64,000 nt of DNA from Megachile rotundata (GCF_050947335.1 NC_134983.1:9424001-9488000); one strand, 5' to 3'; shown: positions 25,516 to 36,472, counted from the stretch's first letter. Notes: generated from the letters alone by a model not told the origin. A program made the numbers and translations.

Positions 25516-27506
25516 ATGTATCAAACATTAATTTTGTTATTTATGTTTATTTTTAAACAAGGAGCTGGTTTTGAAAATTGTAAACCTAATGTAGGCAAGT
25601 AAAAGGACGTACTTATTGAAATATATGATGAACATTTATATGGCTAATACAGGTTAATTTGATGTGAATGTTTTATGACTCTTAATTTATAACTTTAAAT
25701 TTTTTAGCGATCATTGGTGGCGGTATTGGTGGTGCAGCAAGTTCACATTTTCTTACAGAATTATTTAAAAATGATCTTAATATCGATTTATATGAAGTAA
25801 ACACTATTGGGGGACGTTTAGCTACTGTCAAAATTGACGATAACGAATTCGAAGCTGGCGGTTCAATTATACATTCGCAAAATAAATATATGCAAGAATT
25901 TGTTAAATTGCTTGGTATCCTATTTAATACAATATTACAAATGTTTGTTTTATAAATGTTTGCTGTGATTAAAATATTTCTTTCCTTAGGTTTAGAACAT
26001 AGATCAAATAATGATCAAAGAACAAGCATTTGGAATGGTAATGAAATAGTATTTGAAGAAAGTAAATGGGAAATAATAACTTTGGTTAAATTAATTTATA
26101 AGTACGGTATTCAGCTGCTTAGTCTTAACAGGTATATTATGTATTTCTTAAAATATTGCACCATTTACTTTTTAAAGTGTGATTATAACTATAAATTTAT
26201 ATTTATCGCATATCATAAGAATAAATTTTATCAATTTTAAACAGATATATAAGTTCTATATTAAATAACTTTGAAAAAGTATACGATCTACAGGATGCTG
26301 GATTTACCTTCATGAATATCACTAGTCTATTATCGGCTATGAATGCAGAATTTCCAAAATCCTTACAAGTATCTATTAAAAGTGAACTTTTAAATTTGGG
26401 ATACTCAGAAAAATTAATTGATGAAATTGTTCAGACCACATTAGTAGTAAATTATGGACAAGACATAAATGTTCATAGTTTTGTTGGCTTTATTTCTTTA
26501 GCTGGAGCAGGTTCCAACTTCTGGTCTGTCAAAGGTGGAAACAAAAAGGTCTTTTTTGTAAATTGTATGAAAATATATATGTATGAAAATATATTCTTGT
26601 ACAAGAATTAATAGTATTTACATGTCTTAGGTACCAGAGCATTTAATATACAGAAATAAAAATGTAAATGTTGTACCATCACGTGTCATGAAAATTGTTA
26701 ATATATTAACAAATGATACTAAAAATCTATATGAAGTGCAATATCGCAATGAAGGTAATAAAAGTAATATACTAGCTAATAATATATAAAATGATTTAGG
26801 AAATTTATTTCAGATAGTACAGTGATAATGAAATCAACGTATGATATTGTAATTATTGCAACTCCACTTACCCATGATCAGAAATTTCCTATAACTTTTG
26901 AAGGATTTCCAAATAATGATTTTTATAGTACTGGACAATATCATGAAACTATAGCGACATTTGTCAAAGCAAATTTGAAACCATATTACTTTGGTCTACA
27001 GGAAGAGTTAGATGCTATTTTAAGTTGTGATCCAAATAAAACAATAATTAGCTCTGTAGGAAGATTAAATTCTGTGGAAGGTACATTAAAAAATAGCAAA
27101 ATTTGGAAAATATTCAGCAATCAACCATTGAAAACACAAATTATAAATGAAATGTTTTCAAATGTAAGATTAATTGGTAACATTCGTACAAATTATTAAT
27201 GTGAAGTTGTATCAAATATCATGAAAAATTAATTCATTATTTAAGGTCAAAGAAGTAAAACAAGTCAATTGGAAGGCATATCCAGAATATTCAACAAAAA
27301 TCCAAGAAGCAAAATTTAAACTACACAATGCACTTTATCATGTGAATGCTATTGAATGGGTTGCTAGTGCAATGGAAATGAGTGCAATAAGTGGAAGAAA
27401 TGTGGCACTTCTAGCACATCAAGATTTTTCTCAGAAATATTGCTTTAAAGAAAATGAAGCAGTAAAAGAAAAATCTTATGAAAATACACCATCTAATGAA
27501 CTGTAA
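25516..27506 (+). CDS. PCYOX1: Prenylcysteine oxidase (PCYOX1 family)
   Basis: FAD-dependent thioether oxidase that cleaves farnesyl- or geranylgeranyl-cysteine from degraded prenylated proteins, giving cysteine, an aldehyde and H2O2. The family is lysosomal or secreted. Exons: 25516-25579, 25708-25914, 25990-26131, 26245-26548, 26631-26754, 26814-27163, 27246-27506, all in frame, 483 residues (family about 500). The first exon gives a hydrophobic signal peptide (MYQTLILLFMFIF) and was chosen because its GT donor at 25580 gives the phase needed. The next exon has the FAD Rossmann motif IIGGGIGGAASS and, further on, the acidic end of the second strand (LYEVNTIGGRL). The stop codon overlaps an AATAAA signal (27505-27510). 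Exon 1 is the least certain part. Confidence 0.88.
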
Positions 27507-27518
27507 TAAATAAATAAA
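27505..27518 (+). terminator. Poly(A) signal overlapping the stop codon
   Basis: Three overlapping AATAAA hexamers begin at 27505, 27509 and 27513. The first shares two bases with the TAA stop of the prenylcysteine oxidase frame. If used, the 3' UTR would be only about 20-30 bases. Confidence 0.5.
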
Positions 27519-27647
27519 CATGTCTATAAATATAAGTACATTAAATTTTAAAAATATATGTACATTATATTTCTTCATAGAATGAGTGGACTTTGATTTT
27601 ATTTGAAACTAGTGGAACGCCCCGTGCTATGCACAGGGAATTAATTA

Positions 27648-27712
27648 GTTAACCTTGACCCCCTGCGCAGTCCTAAACCGTAAAAAAATGACATGCACAG
27701 TCAATTTTATAC
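27648..27712. repeat. Direct repeat at left edge of TE island (copy 1)
   Basis: Starts TTAACCTTGACCCCCTGCGC and continues through AGTCCTAAACCGTAAAA and a CATGCACAGT segment. It is nearly identical to a copy at 33558-33630, with a more diverged copy at 33748-33815. Just upstream (27616-27638) is a short hairpin, CCCCGTGC-TAT-GCACAGGG, of a type often seen at transposon ends. Confidence 0.75.
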
Positions 27713-28029
27713 AAAGAATATAATAATCATTTAAAAAAGCCGCCACAAATGCTGTTAAGAGTGCCATCTAACAACAAACTTCTGAACTATTACGAGCACG
27801 TGCAAAGTACCAACCGAATTCTGTCGGTAATTAATAGATTACACATCAACGGTAATATACCATCAGCGAAGTTTCTATTGCAGTTCCGCGTGTCACTATT
27901 AGATGGCGCTGCGTCGAACCTGCATAAAGGGGCGTCCAGATTAGGCAAGTGCCTGTCAAAATAGCCTAATGTGAACGACATTTAATACGGCCCAAAAAAG
28001 CAATTGTCTGATTTGTGTATTCTGCTTTT

Positions 28030-28072
28030 TTAACCGACTTCGAAAAAGGAGGAGGTTACTCAATTCGATCAG

Positions 28073-28111
<39 letters not shown>

Positions 28112-28551
28112 TATTTTTATTTTCTATGTGTGCCCGCCTATTACGCCTAGCTGGATGCACCGATCGGAACGAAACCTTTTGCATCTGGTAGGTTCTGACT
28201 CCCCATTGGTACCATTATCAAAAAATTTTTCATTTTTCAATTGCAAAGTGTTGTTATTGCAAAAAAACCGGCAACTTTTGAAATAAACTTTTCTCGATTT
28301 TAGTGCGCTTTTAATATCTTATCACGGACATGATTCTGAACAATTTTGTTCATATAAAAATTTCGCGGAAAGCTTTAGTTTTCGAGATATTAGCGAAAAA
28401 TTGTTGAAAAGTTTTGAAATCAACTTTGGACGATTTTAATGTCCTTTTAATATGTTATCAGGTGCACGATTCTGAACAACTTTTTCCTTATCCGCAATTA
28501 AGGGGAAGCTTTAGTTTTCGAGTTATTAGCGAAAAACTATTGTTACTAATA
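28030..28551. repeat. Transposon-derived segment with T-run and 136-bp duplication
   Basis: Opens with ACCGACTTCGAAAAAGGAGG, a T-run of about 30 at 28078-28109, and then two imperfect 136-base direct copies starting at about 28276 and 28412. Both copies contain GATTCTGAACAA and AGCTTTAGTTTTCGAG. The ACCGACTTCGAAA motif recurs at the outer ends of the element at 29683-30491, so this is probably part of a related element. No coding frame. Confidence 0.6.
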
Positions 28552-29450
28552 CAGTATTCACTCCGTAAATGTTACTTTTGCCGGTCTCGATTGTACATTT
28601 ACGGTAGAGGTCCTACATTCTTTGTAGTGTGCCGAACGTAGAAAGAGACAGCCATACAAAAGACAAAGAGGGATAGAGTTTCGAGCGTTCGGCAAACATG
28701 AAAGACTCGTGCGTGTTGTGTCTTTTAAATTAAAAAATTAAAATTCTTTATTTTTGGTTTTTCGTCAATGGAACTTTTACCATCGTATTTGTCTCGTTTT
28801 TCTGATTAAAATGACACCAAACACGATATGATTACGATCGTAATTACTTATGTAACAAGCCATAAAAGTTTGGGATGTAACATTTACGGTAGAGGTGCGA
28901 ATTCCTTCTAAAGGCTTGCTATACAAGTAATTATGATTTTAATTATACCGTGTTTGGTACCATTTTAATCAGAAAAACGAGACGAATACGATAATCAAAG
29001 CTTCATTGATAAACCCCAAAAATAAAGAATTTTGATTTTTGAATTTAAAAGACAGAAGACGCACGAGTGTTTCATGTTTGCCGAACGCGTCAACTTTCTG
29101 CTTCTCTCTCTTTTCTATTCGCCGTCCTCTTTTATGTTAAAAACTTTAATCACTCGTTACACACACAATTGTTAACGTAATTATATCATGTTTGGTGTCA
29201 TTTTAATCAGGAAATCTAGACAAATACAAGAGTAAAAGTTTCATGAAAAAAAAAATAGTAAGAAATAAGAAAGTTACAATCTTTTCCTTTGCTTGCATTA
29301 GTATGTGTCTCACCGATATTCAATCCTCGTCGTTTCGGCGACCGATCCTGTTTCATTCTTGACTGATTTCGAGGGGGATCCCCCAGTAGTGGGGATACAA
29401 TTTTAACATTTACGGTAGAGATCTTTTTAACATTTATGGAGTGAATACTG
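28552..29450. mobile_element. Tc1/mariner-like foldback element with TA target duplication
   Basis: Ends are inverted: CAGTATTCACTCCGTAAATG at 28552 and its reverse complement with one change ending at 29450. Each end is flanked by TA (28550-28551 and 29451-29452), as expected for Tc1/mariner insertion. Inside, arms at 28686-28849 and 28925-29087 are long imperfect inverted copies, and a further partial copy lies near 29170-29250. There is no transposase frame, so it is non-autonomous. The motif CATTTACGGTAGAG occurs several times inside. Confidence 0.8.
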
Positions 29451-29682
29451 TATATTGAATTCTACGTATGCCTCCGTGCCTCTGGTGGTGTATGAGTCAA
29501 CATGCAATCGCCGATTATATTTACCAATTTTACAATTAATAAAAAAAAAAAATTGAAAAACGAATATCCATGTTGTCTTTTACTTAATTATGTTCATGGC
29601 ATTTACGCGGACAAAAAAAAAGCCCGGAAGAACTATCTCACAGTATCCTATAAAATTCTCCCCATTCCACTAAAAAGCGTGA

Positions 29683-30491
29683 AATAAAATAATTTTAAGA
29701 AAAAAAATACACCGACTTCGAAATGCACTAAAAAGTATAAAATAATTTCTATTTCATTCAATCATACAATTACGTCACAGATATGAATGAAACCTATTTA
29801 CTCGTTAGGTAGTGTATTAAATACATTTCAACCTTTTCGGAGGCGGCGCAAAATTAAAAATACCTCAGTAAACGTTGCTGCCAATAACCAGTTGACTGTG
29901 GTATGGCGTATTGGAAATTAATAAATCCTGAAAAAGAATACGAACCATTATAGATATATCTGGTAATATACATAAATGTAACGACTGCATCTTCATTTCG
30001 CAACGTTTCTGATATAAATGAAATTGAATCGACTTCGTTCGCATGTGGAAGCCATGGATCTAAGAACCTATAAACGGAGCCCACAACGCGGGAATTACCA
30101 AATTTGCGGCAGATGGGCTCTATCTTTATAGTATATGCGGCGATCGAGTCTTTTCGTCGCATACTCTATGAATCTAGATAGACCATAGTTCCATTCTATA
30201 CGCATTAACACCTACTTCGCGGCGTGCTGTCGAGTTATATGTATAGAAAAAAAAATAGCTATACAAGCTTTGCCTATGTTCGGCTGTGCAAAGGTTGACA
30301 TGTTCAAGAAAATCTTTTAATTTTGCGCCGCCTCCGAAAAGGTTGAAATGTATTTAATACACTACCTAACGAGTAAATAGGTTTCATTCATATCTGTGAC
30401 GTAATTGTATGATTGAATGAAATAGAAATTATTTTATACTTTTTAGTGCATTTCGAAGTCGGTGTATTTTTTTTCTTAAAATTATTTTATT
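29683..30491. mobile_element. Non-autonomous element with 177-bp terminal inverted repeats
   Basis: Left arm 29683-29859 and right arm 30315-30491 are essentially exact reverse complements over 177 bases, including ACACCGACTTCGAAATGCAC and GAGGCGGCGCAAAATTAAAA. They enclose a 455-base centre. The near-identity of the arms suggests recent insertion or arm homogenisation. A 102-residue frame on the minus strand (29854-30162) spans most of the centre but has no recognisable domain. The superfamily is not assigned. Confidence 0.85.
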
Positions 30492-30802
30492 ACAAGATCC
30501 TGTAGTAGGGCGCACCCTAATATGTACATATTTTTATGACAATTACGTTCTAGAATTAGGTGTTAATAATGTATCTATCTATTCATAAAATATATTGTCA
30601 TTTGATGTAAAAAAGTGTTTGAAAATAAATATGAATAAAAACATGCATTTACATATTTACTTATTTATAAATCCCATCATTCCGATCCCCACAAATTGCT
30701 CCAAATATTAAAAAATAAACAATAAAAAACAAAATATTGATATTGCTAATATTTGCACCAGGAAAATGCATTATGATGAAGTATTTTTTGTGCTTCGTGC
30801 AA

Positions 30803-32980
30803 TTTTCGTGACGTCAAATTCCAAGAATTCCCCGGCGCGATTTTTGAAATTCCACCGACCGATTTTGAGAATTTGTATCAGGAGAACATAAGTTGCGAGG
30901 AGGTATCCCTCGTGCCACTTCTTGGAAATTTCGTGACGTCAAATTCCAAGAATTCCCATTCGCGATTTTTGAAATTCCACCGACCGATTTTGAGAATTTG
31001 TATCAGGAGAATATAAGTTGCGAGGAGGTATCCCTCGTGCCACTTCTTGGAATTTTCGTGACGTCAAATTCCAAGAATTCCCCGGCACGATTTTTGAAAT
31101 TCCACCGACCGATTTTGAGAATTTGTATCAGGAGAACATAAGCTGCGAGGAGGTATCCCTCGTGCCACTTCTTGGAATTTTCGTGACGTCAAATTCCAAG
31201 AATTCCCCGGCGCGATTTTTGAAATTCCACCGACCGATTTTGAGAATTTGTATCAGGAGAACATAAGCTGCGAGGAGGTATCCCTCGTGCCACTTCTTGG
31301 AAATTTCGTGACGTCAAATTCCAAGAATTCCCCGGCGCGATTTTTGAAATTCCACCGACCGATTTTGAGAATTTGTATCAGGAGAACATAAGCTGCGAGG
31401 AGGTATCCCTCGTGCCAATTCTTGGAATTTTCGTGACGTCAAATTCCAAGAATTCCCCGGCGCGATTTTTGAAATTCCACCGACCGATTTTGAGAATTTG
31501 TATCAGGAGAACATAAGCTGCGAGGAGGTATCCCTCGTGCCACTTCTTGGAAATTTCGTGACGTCAAATTCCAAGAATTCCCATTCGCGATTTTTGAAAT
31601 TCCACCGACCGATTTTGAGAATTTGTATCAGGAGAACATAAGCTGCGAGGAGGTATCCCTCGTGCCAATTCTTGGAATTTTCGTGACGTCAAATTCCAAG
31701 AATTCCCCGGCGCGATTTTTGAAATTCCACCGACCGATTTTGAGAATTTGTATCAGGAGAACATAAGCTGCGAGGAGGTATCCCTCGTGCCACTTCTTGG
31801 AAATTTCGTGACGTCAAATTCCAAGAATTCCCATTCGCGATTTTTGAAATTCCACCGACCGATTTTGAGAATTTGTATCAGGAGAACATAAGCTGCGAGG
31901 AGGTATCCCTCGTGCCAATTCTTGGAATTTTCGTGACGTCAAATTCCAAGAATTCCCCGGCGCGATTTTTGAAATTCCACCGACCGATTTTGAGAATTTG
32001 TATCAGGAGAATATAAGTTGCGAGGAGGTATCCCTCGTGCCACTTCTTGGAATTTTCGTGACGTCAAATTCCAAGAATTCCCCGGCGCGATTTTTGAAAT
32101 TCCACCGACCGATTTTGAGAATTTGTATCAGGAGAACATAAGCTGCGAGGAGGTATCCCTCGTGCCAATTCTTGGAATTTTCGTGACGTCAAATTCCAAG
32201 AATTCCCCGGCGCGATTTTTGAAATTCCACCGACCGATTTTGAGAATTTGTATCAGGAGAATATAAGTTGCGAGGAGGTATCCCTCGTGCCACTTCTTGG
32301 AATTTTCGTGACGTCAAATTCCAAGAATTCCCCGGCGCGATTTTTGAAATTCCACCGACCGATTTTGAGAATTTGTATCAGGAGAACATAAGCTGCGAGG
32401 AGGTATCCCTCGTGCCACTTCTTGGAAATTTCGTGACGTCAAATTCCAAGAATTCCCATTCGCGATTTTTGAAATTCCACCGACCGATTTTGAGAATTTG
32501 TATCAGGAGAACATAAGTTGCGAGGAGGTATCCCTCGTGCCACTTCTTGGAATTTTCGTGACGTCAAATTCCAAGAATTCCCCGGCGCGATTTTTGAAAT
32601 TCCACCGACCGATTTTGAGAATTTGTATCAGGAGAATATAAGTTGCGAGGAGGTATCCCTCGTGCCACTTCTTGGAATTTTCGTGACGTCAAGTTCCAAG
32701 AATTCCCCGGCGCGATTTTTGAAATTCCACCGACCGATTTTGAGAATTTGTATCAGGAGAATATAAGTTGCGAGGAGGTATCCCTCGTGCCACTTCTTGG
32801 AATTTTCGTGACGTCAAATTCCAAGAATTCCCCGGCGCGATTTTTGAAATTCCACCGACCGATTTTGAGAATTTGTATCAGGAGAACATAAGTTGCGAGG
32901 AGGTATCCTTCGTGCCACTTCTTGGAATTTTCGTGACGTCAAATTCCGGGAATTCTCATGTTCTCTTGATACAAATTCTC
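30803..32980. repeat. 125-bp satellite array, about 17 units
   Basis: Tandem array with an exact 125-base period: the GTGACGTCAA word recurs near 30810, 30935, 31060 and so on to 32935. Units are over about 95% alike. Variants are CCCCGGCGCG versus CCCATTCGCG, and CCACTT versus CCAATT. Each unit holds TGACGTCA inside inverted arms CTTGGAATTT and AAATTCCAAG. The array ends with a partial inverted copy (TGATACAAATTCTC at 32968-32981). Because 125 is not a multiple of three, open frames close after about two units. The repeated 82-residue frames are artefacts. Confidence 0.97.
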
Positions 32981-33142
32981 TATTTCGCATGTGTAAATTT
33001 TTATTCCGTTGGGTATGTTAGGTAACAATAAATACACAGTGATTGTTGATAAATTTTTCTTTATTTTCACCAATTTTCATACAGTGCATAACGTAATTAC
33101 ACTTATTGTTAAATCATTTAAATACTTACCTGTGGAACACAC

Positions 33143-33550
33143 TTTTTTTTTTTTTTTTTTTTTACGTGGGGGAAATCTTCCAAAGATACCCGGCACCCTT
33201 GGGGGAGGGTGCGTGGTTATGTGGGATTTTTACCCACTAAAACCCCCACGGTGGTCCTTCCCTGACGCATGAAGTGGGGGGCCCAAGAATTCTTAAAGAA
33301 CACGACTGGGGGCCCCGCACCATTTCTGTCATCCCTGGGGCGGCGGGAAATGTCATCCCCTCCCTCCCCCCCCCCCTCTCTAATAAAGCCTAAACTAATC
33401 TTTACGGCAGTGCCCGGACCACCGAAGCACCGCCGTTGCCCCGGGGCAGCGTACAGGGCGTCCTGGGGCCCCTTCCAGGACGCCACTGCCCCTACGGCGG
33501 CTCTGCATGGTTGTGGCGTAATGCCTCCCCGGAGCCGCCGCTACCCTACT
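33143..33550 (-). mobile_element. Likely 3' end of a non-LTR retrotransposon, antisense
   Basis: A T-run of 21 (33143-33163) followed by an abruptly GC-rich block with GGGGG/CCCCC runs, ending near 33550. Read on the minus strand this is a GC-rich 3' region ending in a poly(A) tail, the structure of a 5'-truncated LINE insertion. No reverse transcriptase motif lies in the remaining 400 bases. The LINE call is inferred from this structure and composition. Confidence 0.6.
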
Positions 33551-33557
33551 GTAATCA

Positions 33558-33815
33558 ATTAACCTTGACCCCCTGCGCAGTCCTAAACCATAAAAGATAG
33601 ATTATGCACAGTAAATTTTTTACAGAGGCCTAACTCAGTAAAGTCAATTGGACCACTCTCAATGATGACGTAATTATTTTTTAAATTGGAGCAATTTTGA
33701 TTGTTCGGAAATTTGTTGCCCAGGATCCGCTATTCTCTTATAGAAACGTTGACCCTTGCGTAGTTCTAAATCGTAAAAGATAGACATGCGCAGTAAATTT
33801 TTACAAAAAATGTAA
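33558..33815. repeat. Direct repeat at right edge of TE island (copies 2 and 3)
   Basis: Copy at 33558-33630 matches the copy at 27648 over TTAACCTTGACCCCCTGCGC and beyond. A diverged copy (TTGACCCTTGCGTAGTTCTA) follows about 190 bases later at 33748-33815. Both contain a downstream (A)TGCRCAGTAAATTTTTACA segment. Confidence 0.75.
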
Positions 33816-34108
33816 TCAAAGAAAAAAGTAATCGAAGCACGCACAATGATGGAGGAATTAGTTTTTATGTATCCCTTAAAAAATGTCCCTTAATAAGGGT
33901 TTTACTGTACTATCATTGTGAAAGTACACATTTTTCTGCCTTATTTTCAAGCATGTGTACAACATCTCAGTGTAACTCACGAACATGTTTCGGCGTTATA
34001 ATATGATATATAAAAGAACGATCGTACGTAAATATGAAAATTTAAACCATTTGTTTTAGATTTTTCCTATTAACTCTTTAGAACCGGCATCGTGATACCG
34101 AAAAGGAG

Positions 34109-34116
34109 CATGCGCA
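34109..34116 (+). promoter_or_regulatory. CATGCGCA motif upstream of SLC35E2-like gene
   Basis: CATGCGCA at 34109, followed by TTGCTTATGGTTAC, about 410 bases before the SLC35E2-like start codon. It closely matches the word upstream of prenylcysteine oxidase at 25201. Regulatory function is inferred. Confidence 0.4.
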
Positions 34117-34528
34117 TTGCTTATGGTTACGAAATATGTTTGACAAATCAGAGCCAAGATGCGCAGGATAAACAAGAAAGTAGTCGTTTCAGAAGTCTGT
34201 TCCTACGTGGACTGAAATGTACTTGAAACTACGTATCGCTTCGTGATGCGATAATTATAAATTACTATGATTGCTCAAATCAAAAATAATATACCACATT
34301 TAACACAAAATCATTGTGCACTTTTTCGAACTATCCAATGTACTAACGCTAAAGTTTATAGCGCAAATTTAAAAATCTGTGAAAATATAACCTAGTTAAC
34401 CTGAGAAGAAAACACACAAATGTCAACATTATGCTCAGTGGACGTACTGAAAATGTGATCTCATCGGCAAAATAGTATTTGTCATATTGTACGTAATGTC
34501 ATAATATTTTATATAAAAAAATAGTGTA

Positions 34529-36168
34529 ATGGAAAATCATTCCGTTCGTATAAACTATGCGCTAACACCTCGCGACACAGAACAACCATTAATACACGAT
34601 AGCCAAACTAAACAATACGGAGAGAATAGTAAAAGGCGTGAAGAAATACTAGTATTAACAAGTGAAGTAAAAGGTGGCTTATTTTATCCCAGGGCTTTAT
34701 TATTTCTAACATTATGGTACTTCTTCAGTGGATGTACATTGTTTTTAAACAAATACATATTATCTTACATGGAAGGCGATCCTACAATTTTGGGTAAATG
34801 AATTTGAAATAATTCATCTAATTATTTAGATGAAATAATTCATCTAAACTTAAATCTTCCCATTCATTATTTTTGGACATTTAAAAATATCTGTAATTTA
34901 TAAAAACTGCTTTTGTAATTTATATTTTAGTTTTTGAATATAAGATTATAATTTCAATATTTTATAAATTTGTTTGTAATGCTAAATATTAACTTATTTG
35001 AGTAGGTGCTTGTCAGATGTTAATGACCGCAGTTTGTGGATTTATACAAATGTATTTTCCATGTGGAATGTATAAAGCAAATCCTAGGTTAATGAGACCA
35101 GCAGGTTTTTATAAACATATGATATTGGTAGGGTGTACAAGATTTACAACTGTAGTACTAGGATTAGTCTCACTCAATTATGTAGCAGTGAGTTTTACAG
35201 AAACTATTAAAAGTAGTGCTCCACTTTTTACCGTCCTTATTAGCAGATATTTATTAGGTAAGAAACAATGATGCATTTAACTTATTCTATTTTGTTTCCT
35301 ACTATTAATAAAATTCATTTAATCGTTCTTTTTAAATTAATTTAAGATTGTGTTAAAAAAGATTTATGTATTAATTATATAATTATAATATTCTATTTAT
35401 AGGAGAACATACAGGGTTATATGTAAATTTATCTTTAATTCCGGTAATGGGTGGACTAGCTCTATGTTCAGTAAATGAAATCAGTTTTGATCTCAGGGGA
35501 TTTATTGCTGCTATGGCTACAAACGTAACAGAATGTTTGCAGAATGTTTATTCGAAAATGTTAATTAGTGGAGACAATTTTAAGTACACGTAAGTATCAT
35601 ATAAATTAATCTTGCAATGTTTCATTAAAAATATATGTTTGTATATTTTAGTGTAATTACAATATATGTAAAATTACAGACCTGCAGAGCTACAATTTTA
35701 TACCAGTATAGCATCAATTGTGGTACAAGTACCAGTTTCAATTTTGTTAGTAGATTTAACAACACTTGAACATTCTTTGAGTTTTAAATTATTCACAGCA
35801 TTTCTTTTAAATGGAGTGTTTTTCCATTTTCAAAGTATCACTGCATATGTACTTATGGATTACATTAGTCCTGTGACACACAGGTTTGTCTTATCAGTTC
35901 TTATGTAACATAATTATGCTACTTAAAATGTTTAGATTTGAAATCAGTTATTAAAAATAGCATATTTTGTTACAGTGTTGCTAATACAGCAAAGAGAGCT
36001 TCATTAATTTGGCTTTCAGTTCTGTTGTTTAACAATCCTGTAACTGGTCTATCAGCAATGGGAACATCTTTGGTCATAGCAGGAGTATTATTATATAATC
36101 GAGCACAAGAATATGATAGATTGAATAAAGCAAAATTACGATACAATTCGAAAGTTAATTTACAATAA
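34529..36168 (+). CDS. SLC35E2: SLC35E2-type nucleotide-sugar/triose-phosphate translocator family
   Basis: Multi-pass membrane transporter of the drug/metabolite superfamily (TPT branch), probably Golgi or ER. The substrate of SLC35E2 proteins is not established. Exons: 34529-34793, 35006-35257, 35403-35589, 35680-35883, 35976-36168, in frame, 366 residues. A hydrophilic N-terminus of about 50 residues precedes the first helix (ALLFLTLWYFFSGCTLFLNK). Family hallmarks follow: TVVLGLVSLNYVAVSFTETI, KSSAPLFTVLISR, then LSLIPVMGGLALCS and late SPVTHSVANTAKRASLIWLS. These match SLC35E2 better than SLC35E1 or C2 as far as I can recall. It is convergent with cystathionine gamma-lyase. Confidence 0.9.
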
Positions 36169-36459
36169 TTTTATATTAACGTCATTTAAGAATTTATAAT
36201 TGATAACAGATTGTTAAATTAAATGTAAAATTCCACAAAAAATTAAAATGAATTTAGTTTCAACTTTTCCAATACAGTATTTTATTAATAATTAATAATT
36301 TATATTCTCAGTTAAAGTAGGAAGGTGAAAATATAATTTACATCCTAGTTGCATTTTTAATTAATAACTTTAATTGAATACATATAATGGTATAAATCAA
36401 TGTGATTGCAAAAATGATGTCAAATGTAAAATATATACAAAACAAATTGTAAATAATCT

Positions 36460-36472
36460 TTTATTGAATAAA
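36460..36472. terminator. Near-palindromic bidirectional poly(A) signal
   Basis: TTTATTGAATAAA gives AATAAA on the plus strand (36467-36472), serving the SLC35E2-like gene that stops at 36168. It also gives AATAAA on the minus strand (36460-36465), serving cystathionine gamma-lyase, which stops at 36818. It sits about 300 and 350 bases after the two stops, so the two 3' ends may meet or overlap here. Confidence 0.55.

Noticed and set aside
29854..30162. 102-residue minus-strand frame in the centre of the inverted-repeat element
   Set aside because: No transposase motif or recognisable domain, and it runs into one terminal repeat. Kept only as a note in the element's entry.
30803..32980. Regular repeat array considered as CRISPR-like
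   Set aside because: There are no unique spacers. The whole 125-base unit is repeated, and the genome is eukaryotic.
30893..33025. Family of repeated 82-residue frames
   Set aside because: They are two satellite units read in one frame. The period of 125 is not a multiple of three, so the frame always closes after about 250 bases.
33217..33562. Overlapping 89- and 97-residue frames in the GC-rich block
   Set aside because: Both strands are open because the block is GC-rich. There are no reverse transcriptase or gag motifs.
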